Positions 7,816 to 14,871 of a DNA stretch of 28,526 nt are shown here, one piece after another. The stretch covers positions 1 to 28,526 of the forward strand of contig CAZCSV010000012.1 in assembly GCA_964501535.1 (NCBI GenBank), given 5' to 3'. Below the pieces are notes generated by a model that saw only the letters and a program-made list of their open reading frames with translations, was not told the origin of the DNA and made no database searches. Positions within the stretch are counted from its first letter, which is position 1, and each line of letters opens with the position of its first letter. The DNA comes from FEN-1279 sp964501535. GTDB taxonomy: Bacteria > Bacteroidota > Ignavibacteria > Tepidaquicellales > Tepidaquicellaceae. Both the position numbers and the translations under genes were made by a program.

Positions 7816-7858
7816 CTGTCACTCAGGAGGTCGCGAGTTCGAGTCTCGTCGATTCCGC
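7816..7858 (+). repeat. tRNA-Asp(GUC) 3' part, right copy (att-like)
   Basis: Plus-strand copy of the same 43-base tRNA-Asp 3' sequence: CTGTCAC anticodon loop, TCAGG stem, full T arm with TTCGAGT loop, acceptor strand CGATTCC and G. The five bases before it (AATCA) do not pair with TCAGG and no 5' half precedes it. It is followed after 4 bases by a strong terminator, the arrangement of a real tRNA gene end, so this is probably the original chromosomal 3' end, displaced from its 5' half by integration. CCA is not encoded. Confidence 0.82.
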
Positions 7859-7862
7859 ACTT

Positions 7863-7890
7863 AACCCAACCGGAAACGGTTGGGTTTTTT
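7863..7890 (+). terminator. Rho-independent terminator of the former tRNA-Asp gene
   Basis: A perfect 10-bp stem (AACCCAACCG / CGGTTGGGTT) with a GAAA tetraloop, followed by a T run. It lies just after the tRNA fragment, marking the host side of the junction, and would also stop transcription from the CBASS operon. Confidence 0.9.
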
Positions 7891-8109
7891 ATTCTCCACA
7901 AATCGTATAATTAGTTTAATTAAATCAACTTGTTTCAATGAATAAATACGAGTATTAAAGTATAGTTAAAAGGTAATTTGAAATTTTATTTTTTGTATCT
8001 TGCAGTTGTCCGGAATATAGGGTTATAATTAACAGTAAAACCATTAATGATGGAAAATTTTTGAATTTTCATCCGGCTTAAATTATCAGTTGGAGTGAAA
8101 TTATGAATT
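7891..8109. other. Intergenic region with an orphan promoter-like site
   Basis: No credible gene. A plus-strand promoter-like pair is present (TTTG near 7977, TATCTTGC near 7995), then a hairpin at about 8049-8074, then GGAG and an ATG at 8103 that opens an 18-codon frame running straight through the hairpin at 8110-8138. This may be the remains of a deleted gene start or a small untranslated RNA; I cannot tell which. Confidence 0.3.
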
Positions 8110-8138
8110 CTCTTCCCCGGCTGAAAACCGGGGAAGAG
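8110..8138. terminator. Hairpin downstream of the LamG/P-domain gene
   Basis: An 11-bp perfect stem (CTCTTCCCCGG / CCGGGGAAGAG) around a 7-base loop. It lies 13 bp past the stop of the leftward gene at 8152. Neither side has a good T run, so termination is likely but not certain. Confidence 0.6.
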
Positions 8139-8151
8139 AAAAATTTTAAAT

Positions 8152-10500
8152 TTACTTAATTAAAGCCATTTTCTTAATACTTGTATAATTACCTGCTGTC
8201 ATTTTGTAGAAATAAACTCCGCTCGACAGCATACTGCCATCAAATTCATATTCATAGACACCCGAATTCATTCTTGAATTAACAAGTGTTTTTACTTCTT
8301 TTCCGAGTATATCATAGACTACTATTTTCACAAGTTCGGTTGAAGGAACTTCGAATTTAATCCTTGTAACAGGATTAAACGGATTCGGATAATTTTGATG
8401 TAAATTAAATACGCCCGGAACTATACTTGAAATATTTTGATTACCTACAAGTATCGAATTATTAAATCTTAAACCCCAGCCCAAAAGAGTTCCAGTATTA
8501 GATGCGGCACCGTCAGTAATTGTTAAAACCCAATTCCCGTTTATTACCGAGCTACCGAAGGTTCCCATAGGATTTGAAGGTTTTACAAATTGCGTCCAGG
8601 GTGATAAATAAATCGTGCTGTTAAGTGCATTCGACGTGGAATCATCCATTACGGTAAGAATGCCGTTTGCACTGGTTGTTCCCTGCGCTGCATCTATAGT
8701 AATTTCATTGTTATTCGGTGCCTTCAGTTTTATTGTCAGGTCAGACACTTTTTGATGCTGAATTGCAAGAAACACCTGTATATCGAGTACATTTCCCGGA
8801 ATTCCTGCCATCGTAATCGTTTCGGTCATCGTTGAATTATCGGGGATAGGAGTGTTATTTGCCCTCTTCGTGAAACCTGCAGGGAATCCTGCACAGTTTA
8901 AAACTGTCGGATTGGCAATAAACTGAACATTCGGTGCCGGACCTGTTGTGGATTCATTTTTATAAGCAGACAATCTGCAGGTTGAAGCTGAATTAAAAGC
9001 ACCATCGATTCCTGTTGTTGCGGCAAAATTTCTTAAATTCCCGTCAAAATTCCACGCACCTTTTAAATTTGTATTCGGAAGTAGTGAACGGCATGATGCG
9101 AACATTGAACTTTTTATATCTTGTAAAGTTCTTGCACCTGACCAATATTTTACTTCATCTATGTAACCATTGAAGTTATTGGCGGTGCCGCCATGCCAGC
9201 CGCCGATTCTGAATGTTCCTGAATTAGAAGACCATGTCCCAGTATTGGTTACAGGAACTCCACTCTGGACACCGTTTACATAAAATGTTACGGTAAAATT
9301 ACCTGTGCCCGCAGTCCATGTTGCGGCAATATGAGTCCATTTATTTAACGGTATTGTAACACCGTCAGTGTTTACGTATTGTGTTCCTGAACCTATAGCA
9401 ATTACCTGTTTGTTACTGGCACTTTGTCTGATTCCCCAAAAGAAATCGAAACCTGTTGTTCCTCTTGATATAATCATATGGGTTGTAGTTTGTCCTGTCG
9501 GATGAACCCAAGCTTCGACTGTTCCTGCAGTGCTTTGGTTAAATACCGCATTATCAGCAACAGTAACGTACTCGGTCGCCGCAAACGGACAATAAAGGGC
9601 ATAGTTGTATGGAATCGGGTATCCTGCTGTGTATGGAAACCAATACAGTCCCGCACTGCTTCTTGCGTATCCGAGTTTTCCGCCAATATCATCCCTATAA
9701 TTTTGCATAGTCCAGCTTGAGAGTAAACCGGTATAATTTGCTGCTGTAGTTATAGCATTACCGGTATTTGCTCCCGAATAATCACCCAGTCCTACAAATC
9801 TGCTCTGCGCAATTTGACTCTGGGTTCGTACAGTGTTCCAGATTTTTACTTCATCGATATAGCCGTAAAAATTTTTCCCACCGAAATTTGCTCTCGTAGA
9901 ACCTATTGTAAGTGAATCGCCTACGGTTGCAGGGTTGAATGTTCCCGTATTTGTCGCAGGTGCACCGCTTAGCGCACCATTAATATAGAAGGTAACCGAA
10001 TAACTTCCTGCTGAACCTGTCCATGTTACGGCAACATGTGACCACTGATTTAATGGTACTGTAGTTCCGCCGGTGTTTGTGGTATAGGAGTTACCGATTC
10101 TAAATCCAATTAAATTTGAAGATGCAGACCATGCAAGAATCCAGTTAAGATTTGTATTATCTCCTTTTCCTACAATAATTGGAGTGGAACTTGTTGTCGC
10201 TGTTGGCATAACCCATGCTTCAACCGTTCCGCTGGAAGTCAGGTTATACAATCCTCCTGCATCAGGAACGGCAAGATAAAACCCTGCGCCTCCACCAAGA
10301 AAATTGTTGTTTCCGGATTCCCCATATTCATCGGTTAGGGGATCTTCTACCCTTATGGGATTTGGCTGAAATTGGCTCATCGGTACAATTACTGATTTGT
10401 TGGTAGTTGAAACATTGTTTGATACATCAAGTAATTGTCCGAACAATGTGAACGGAATCATTATTAAAGCTAATACAAATTTGTATTTCAGAGCTTTCAT
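8152..10500 (-). CDS. T9SS-exported protein with two LamG domains and a P-domain
   Basis: A 782-aa exported protein. An N-terminal signal peptide (LALIMIPFTLFG) is followed by two LamG/concanavalin-A-like domains (about 60-235 and 300-490). Each carries the pattern GTVEAWV, NQWSHVAVTWT or NKWTHIAATWT, and GYIDEVKIW or GYIDEVKYW. Residues about 535-680 match the proprotein-convertase P-domain (SDLTIKLKAPN, GNWVLTITD, GWGLRF). The last about 85 residues are a T9SS type-A sorting domain (NYPNPFNP, VYDILGKEV, GVYFYKM, final KK-Met-Ala-Leu-Ile-Lys). LamG pairs and P-domains usually bind carbohydrate or protein at the cell surface; no catalytic domain is seen, so an adhesive or binding role is the best guess. 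It is a single-gene unit with a hairpin after it. Confidence 0.85.
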   Translation of the reverse strand: MKALKYKFVLALIMIPFTLFGQLLDVSNNVSTTNKSVIVPMSQFQPNPIRVEDPLTDEYGESGNNNFLGGGAGFYLAVPDAGGLYNLTSSGTVEAWVMPTATTSSTPIIVGKGDNTNLNWILAWSASSNLIGFRIGNSYTTNTGGTTVPLNQWSHVAVTWTGSAGSYSVTFYINGALSGAPATNTGTFNPATVGDSLTIGSTRANFGGKNFYGYIDEVKIWNTVRTQSQIAQSRFVGLGDYSGANTGNAITTAANYTGLLSSWTMQNYRDDIGGKLGYARSSAGLYWFPYTAGYPIPYNYALYCPFAATEYVTVADNAVFNQSTAGTVEAWVHPTGQTTTHMIISRGTTGFDFFWGIRQSASNKQVIAIGSGTQYVNTDGVTIPLNKWTHIAATWTAGTGNFTVTFYVNGVQSGVPVTNTGTWSSNSGTFRIGGWHGGTANNFNGYIDEVKYWSGARTLQDIKSSMFASCRSLLPNTNLKGAWNFDGNLRNFAATTGIDGAFNSASTCRLSAYKNESTTGPAPNVQFIANPTVLNCAGFPAGFTKRANNTPIPDNSTMTETITMAGIPGNVLDIQVFLAIQHQKVSDLTIKLKAPNNNEITIDAAQGTTSANGILTVMDDSTSNALNSTIYLSPWTQFVKPSNPMGTFGSSVINGNWVLTITDGAASNTGTLLGWGLRFNNSILVGNQNISSIVPGVFNLHQNYPNPFNPVTRIKFEVPSTELVKIVVYDILGKEVKTLVNSRMNSGVYEYEFDGSMLSSGVYFYKMTAGNYTSIKKMALIK

Positions 10501-10880
10501 AATTACCTCCGATTTAAATAAGTTTATAAAAAAGAATTATGTAGGTTATGATTTACTTTTTTCTTCTTTCAACTGTTTTCAAAATAATAATAATATTATT
10601 ATCCGATTAAATCTTGGTATGTCCGCTTTATATTTAAATGAACTGTATGGCTATAAGATAAATTAAATACTATTAAAATCAAACAAAAAAAATAATCCTC
10701 AAATGCTTTTTGTAAATTTTTAGATAATTTATTTCTATTTCTGTTCATTTCGTGACTTTTACATTTAGCATATTAGTTGAAGAGAAATCAAATAATATTA
10801 ATTATTTATTTTTAAGTTTAAATAATAATTAATTAATATTATTATTGAGTGAGAAGGAATAACAAACAAAAAGATTTTCT
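10501..10880. other. Divergent intergenic region
   Basis: A strongly A+T-rich 380-bp stretch between two divergent genes, presumably holding both promoters. Short runs of AAT/ATT repeats occur (around 10585-10600 and 10800-10845). Reading frames here are short with no protein-like character, and I see no RNA gene. Confidence 0.5.
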
Positions 10881-12441
10881 ATGAAGCCAAGAATACTTTT
10901 TACAATAATAATATTTTTAATTTTTACGATAATGTCTGCGGATTTACATTCACAGGCGGGTTATAGTCCGAAAATTGATTCTGTAATCGGTCTTTGTACG
11001 AATCCCATATTATCGAAAATTGTAAGAGAGCTTTCGGGTGACACCTCCACGATAATAGGGGGGGGTACCTTATACCTTATTGTCACGACACAGCAGCAGT
11101 GAGCATAATCCAAAGGCAGCCCAATTTATTTACGAGCGTTTTCAGAGCTACGGTTATCAGCCGAAGTATATGAATTATTCCACGAATGGTTCCAATGTAT
11201 ATGCTAAAAAAACCGGCACGAAGTATCCAAATAAGCAATATATAATATGTGCTCATTATGATGACATGCCTTCGGGTCCGCTGGCGCCCGGTGCCGATGA
11301 TAACGCATCCGGTTCGTGTGCAGTAATGGAGTCAGCACGGCTTTTAGCAAATATGAACTTCGATTATACTCTTATTTATATTCTATTTGACGAGGAAGAG
11401 CAGGGGTTGATTGGCAGTAAGAATTACGCAGATTCCGCATATTTCAGGGGCGACTCGATACTCGGCGTAATAAACCTCGATATGATATCATGGGATGGGA
11501 ACAATGATTATCAGATAAATATACGTTCGAATACACCTTCTCTGCCGATGGCATACACGACGATGAATATTTTCTATATATATCAGCGGATATTAATTCC
11601 GTTTTTGGTAATGAATGTTACAAGCAGCGACCATGCATCATTTTGGAACAGGGGTTATAAAGCTATTTGCGGGATACAGCAGAGAAGCGAATATAATCCG
11701 TATTATCATACGGTGAATGATAAGTTCCAAATTATTTCGATGCCTTACTATCTGAGTTACACAAGATCTGCTATGGCAACATTAATGACATATGGATTGG
11801 ATTACTTTGCAGATATAATTCATACTCCAATAACCGTTTCACCGCCTCTTATGCCTGTGAATACATCTGCAGTTATAAAGTCTCCTCACAAGATTGCAAA
11901 AAATGTAAACGGGCCGAGATTATATTATAAGGTAAATAACGTATCCTTGAATTTTGTAAATTACAGTTATTTTAATCTTGATACTTTTAAATTTACAATT
12001 CCGGGTCAGAATGCGGGTGCTTCTGTAAAGTATTATATAGCGGTGCAGGATTCTCTGGGCAAATTTGTTGTAACAAAACCGTCGAGAGGAAGGGGATTGA
12101 ATCCTCCGGGTACTACGGAGCCGGATTCGATGTTAATGTACACTGTAATAACTGGAATTGCGTCCAATAATGAACCTGTAAAATACTCTCTCGAACAAAA
12201 CTATCCGAATCCGTTTAATCCAGTAACTTATATCAGTTATCAGTTAGCAAAAAGCACTGAAGTAAGCTTGAAGGTGTTCGATATATCGGGAAGAGAGATA
12301 GCGGTGCTGGTTAATCAAGTACAGAATGAGGGGCAATACAAAATTGTATGGAACGCATCGCAATTTGCAAGCAGTGTGTATTTTTATAAATTGACAGCAG
12401 GCGATTTTAGAGAGGTCAAGAAGATGATTTTAATCAAGTAG
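10881..12441 (+). pseudogene. M28 metallopeptidase with T9SS domain, frameshifted at a G8 run
   Basis: Two frames make one protein. The first (10881-11102) has a signal peptide and ends VRELSGDTSTIIGG. Inside it, a run of eight G (11058-11065) shifts the reading; the next frame continues VPYTLLSRHSSSEHNPKAA, the expected M28 start region. With seven G the product would be 519 aa. The peptidase domain is otherwise complete: CAHYDD (His and Asp ligands), APGADDNASG (bridging Asp), FDEEEQGLIG (catalytic Glu and Glu ligand), INLDMIS (Asp) and TSSDHASFW (His). It ends in a T9SS domain with NYPNPFNP and KKMILIK. M28 enzymes are zinc aminopeptidases or carboxypeptidases, here exported. The break may be a true frameshift, a phase-variable tract or a sequencing error; the intact downstream frame suggests it is recent or artefactual. 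Confidence 0.85.
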
Positions 12442-12465
12442 AAATTTAATTAATGGAATTGATTT

Positions 12466-12497
12466 AAAGCCGGGAAAAATTTTTCCGGCTTTTTTAT
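12466..12497 (+). terminator. Terminator after the M28 gene
   Basis: Stem AAAGCCGG (12466-12473) pairs with CCGGCTTT (12485-12492), with the inner A and T runs able to extend it, followed by a T run. Confidence 0.85.
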
Positions 12498-12564
12498 TTG
12501 TGGACGATATTTATATTTTTATATGATATTTTATTTTCTAATTTTAATAAAAAATATTTTTGTT

Positions 12565-14199
12565 ATGAAAAAATTTATATCAGTATTGTTTTTGTTTACA
12601 ATTTTTAATTCCTTCATATACTCATATACGGGAGAGGTGGAGAAATTTATTAAAACCCCAGGTAAATATCCGACCGGTATGTGCTTTGACGGAAAAAATA
12701 TCTGGATAGCAGACAGGGAAACGGATAAAATATATTATATCAATCCGGATGACGGTTCAATAATAAAGGAAATTGAATCGCCGGCTTACTGGCCTATGGG
12801 GCTTGCATGGGACGGCAAGTATCTATGGAATGCAGATATCAGAGGATTAACGGATAAATCTGAAGATTTGGACGGAATGATTTTTAAGATTGACCCGTCG
12901 GACGGAACGATAATGAAGACGTTACAGGCACCATCCAAAAGCCCGGTAGGGTTGACATGGGACGGTAAGTATCTCTGGTGCGTTGACGATAAAACAGATA
13001 AGGTAATACAATTCAGTCCTGTTGACGGTACGACAATTAAATCCTTTAAAGCACCTTCTTCGGACCCCACGGGTATTTGTTTTGACGGAAGGTATTTATG
13101 GATTTCCGACAGAGTAGCCGATGAAATATACATGGTCGACCCTGAAACGGGGATTGTTATAATCATAGCGGATGCACCTGGAAAGTATGTGAGCGGACTA
13201 GCTGTTGGCGGCAAGAAATTATGGGCTGCTGATTATGAAGAGGATAAAATTTATCAGTTAAAAATTCGAGACGATGAAAAGATGTATAAAAAAAATCATC
13301 GTTTTCATAAAGTAATATTCAGACATAGTGTAAAGTGTTTCGGACCAGGCAAAATTAAAACACTCGATGTAAATATTGCGCTTGCGGATAGCAGGGATAA
13401 TCAGGAAATTCTTGAAGAGATTAAATTTAACATACCTCCATCCGATATATTGACTGATAAATGGGGACAGAAAACGGCATTATTCAGTTTCAAGGATGTA
13501 AAGCCCGGAGAAAGTAAGGATATAAAAGTCGAGACCGTTTTTAAAACTTCCGATGTAAGGTATTTCATATATCCCGAGTATGTTGGTTCTTTAAGCGATA
13601 TTCCACCTGATATTAAAGACAAATATCTGGCTGATGACGAGAAATATCAGGTTAACAGTGAAATTATTAAAAAAACACTTAATGATGCAACAGGTGACGA
13701 AACAAATCCTTATTGGATAATGAGAAAAATACATCAATATGTAATAGGACATTTGCATTATCTTATGGACGGAATGTGGGATACGGCTCCCACCGTGATA
13801 TCGAATACACACGGCTCCTGTTCGGAATATTCTTTTGTATTTATTGCTTTATGCAAAGCCGCGGGACTCCCGACGAGGTATGTTGGCTCAACCTGGATTA
13901 AAAAGGATGAGGCGAGCACAGATGAGGTTTATCACAGATGGGTCGAAGTATATCTACCCAATTACGGATGGATTCCCACAGACCCGACGCACGGCGACAG
14001 GGAATCCCCGAGAGACCAGGCATTTCCGATAGGCTTTGTGAGTAATTCAGCTCTTATTACAACTCAGTCCGGAGGAGGTTCGGAGACATTGGAATGGACA
14101 TATAACAGTAATATTAGTTACACGACCGAGCCGAAGACGAATCTGAACATAATGCATTTTGCGGATTGGGAGCCGGTATTAAATTTAGAGAGAAGATAA
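12565..14199 (+). CDS. Secreted NHL-type beta-propeller with transglutaminase-like domain
   Basis: A 544-aa protein from the ATG at 12565, where a Lys-Lys signal peptide begins (MKKFISVLFLFTIF); the longer frame starting at 12523 would put a second hydrophobic stretch in front and is less likely. Residues about 25-235 are five or so propeller repeats of the type PTGICFDGRYLWISD, each ending near KIYxxxPxDGxI, as in NHL/SMP-30-like propellers. The C-terminal half has a transglutaminase core with a full triad: Cys419 in GSCSEYS, His457 in YHRWVEVY, Asp473 in PTDPTHGD. Such domains in bacteria act as proteases or crosslinkers of exported proteins. There is no T9SS sorting domain, so it is probably periplasmic or lipid-free secreted by another route, unlike its neighbours. 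It sits 123 bp after the M28 gene, behind a terminator. Confidence 0.82.
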   Translation: MKKFISVLFLFTIFNSFIYSYTGEVEKFIKTPGKYPTGMCFDGKNIWIADRETDKIYYINPDDGSIIKEIESPAYWPMGLAWDGKYLWNADIRGLTDKSEDLDGMIFKIDPSDGTIMKTLQAPSKSPVGLTWDGKYLWCVDDKTDKVIQFSPVDGTTIKSFKAPSSDPTGICFDGRYLWISDRVADEIYMVDPETGIVIIIADAPGKYVSGLAVGGKKLWAADYEEDKIYQLKIRDDEKMYKKNHRFHKVIFRHSVKCFGPGKIKTLDVNIALADSRDNQEILEEIKFNIPPSDILTDKWGQKTALFSFKDVKPGESKDIKVETVFKTSDVRYFIYPEYVGSLSDIPPDIKDKYLADDEKYQVNSEIIKKTLNDATGDETNPYWIMRKIHQYVIGHLHYLMDGMWDTAPTVISNTHGSCSEYSFVFIALCKAAGLPTRYVGSTWIKKDEASTDEVYHRWVEVYLPNYGWIPTDPTHGDRESPRDQAFPIGFVSNSALITTQSGGGSETLEWTYNSNISYTTEPKTNLNIMHFADWEPVLNLERR

Positions 14200-14202
14200 T
14201 AA

Positions 14203-14577
14203 TTACATTTAAACAGGATATATCTATCCGTAAAAACTAGCGATGTATCTAATACTGAGGTATTATCGCAGTCCATAAAGAACATGCAGGAACTAAGGGA
14301 ATACAGGCGGCACAGGTTATTGAGGAGCAGGCAGAGCATGCCGAATATTCTATGGATGGTTTTAATTTTATCTTCCATCGTTTTAATTGCATTCACGTTC
14401 TTCTTCAGTACAAAAAACAAATGGCACTTGCATGTGATGACAGCGTTTCTTGTCTTTGTTAGTGTACTTGTTTTATATTTAATATATGTGCTGGATCATC
14501 CGTTTGTAGGCAGGGATGCCATTCAACCGGATGCATTTCAACCATTAATAAATATATTAAACAGGCAACCGAAATAG
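14203..14577 (+). pseudogene. 5'-truncated DUF4239 membrane protein remnant
   Basis: The frame is open from 14203, right after the previous stop codon, and the only ATG is at 14284 inside the conserved region. The sequence VLSQSIKNMQELREYRRHRL, then MPNILW and two membrane helices (about 14340-14410 and 14430-14490), then LDHPFVGRDAIQPDAF, matches the C-terminal half of the bestrophin-like DUF4239 family, whose members are normally about twice as long with more helices at the N-terminus. That N-terminal part is missing, so this is a deletion remnant abutting the transglutaminase gene. Whether the 97-aa piece from 14284 is translated is unknown. Confidence 0.65.
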
Positions 14578-14579
14578 AA

Positions 14580-14871
14580 TCGAACATCTATGATTTAATT
14601 TAAAAAATTTTACACTTGATTTTTAAAAATTAAATTTCTACAATATATAGCTTAGGGATAAGCCGAATTTATATATACCAAATTGCAAATAATATAAATC
14701 CTGCGGCAATTCATATTCATTTCAACGCAGGATACAAAAAGAGTTTGTATACGCATTTCGAATAGACTTCACTAAGAGTTAAATCAGCAATTAAAATAGT
14801 AATTACATGTCTTCATTTTATTATATTGATTTTAATTCATAATTATCAATAAAATCTAAATTAACAAAATT
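14580..14871. other. Intergenic region with one inverted repeat
   Basis: Non-coding and A+T-rich. The only structure is an 8-bp inverted repeat, ATCCTGCG (14698-14705) with CGCAGGAT (14726-14733), around a 20-base loop without a T run, so it is a weak terminator candidate. Confidence 0.4.

Larger units (their letters stand above)
13..7858. mobile_element. Defence island bounded by inverted tRNA-Asp 3' fragments
   Basis: This segment is visibly richer in A+T than the DNA to its right, contains only defence-type genes, and is bounded at both ends by the same 43-bp tRNA-Asp 3' sequence. tRNA 3' ends are classic integration sites. The two copies are inverted rather than direct, so this is not a textbook single integration with attL and attR. 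It may be an inversion inside a larger island, two abutting elements, or an assembly effect at the left edge. No integrase, excisionase or transposase gene is present between the copies, so the element may be defective, mobilised in trans, or may extend left of the window. Confidence 0.6.

Noticed and set aside
10397..10666. Plus-strand frame of 89 codons across the start of the LamG gene
   Set aside because: It overlaps the signal-peptide region of the opposite gene and has no domain or ribosome site; its composition is that of A+T-rich intergenic DNA.
11040..11100. Programmed frameshifting to express the M28 peptidase
   Set aside because: No known +1 or -1 slippery context with a stimulatory structure can be seen, and a change in length of the G run explains the break more simply. 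Kept only as a remote option.
12786..13214. Minus-strand frame of 142 codons
   Set aside because: Antisense shadow of the propeller repeats in the transglutaminase-type gene; rich in Ser/Pro and without domain character.
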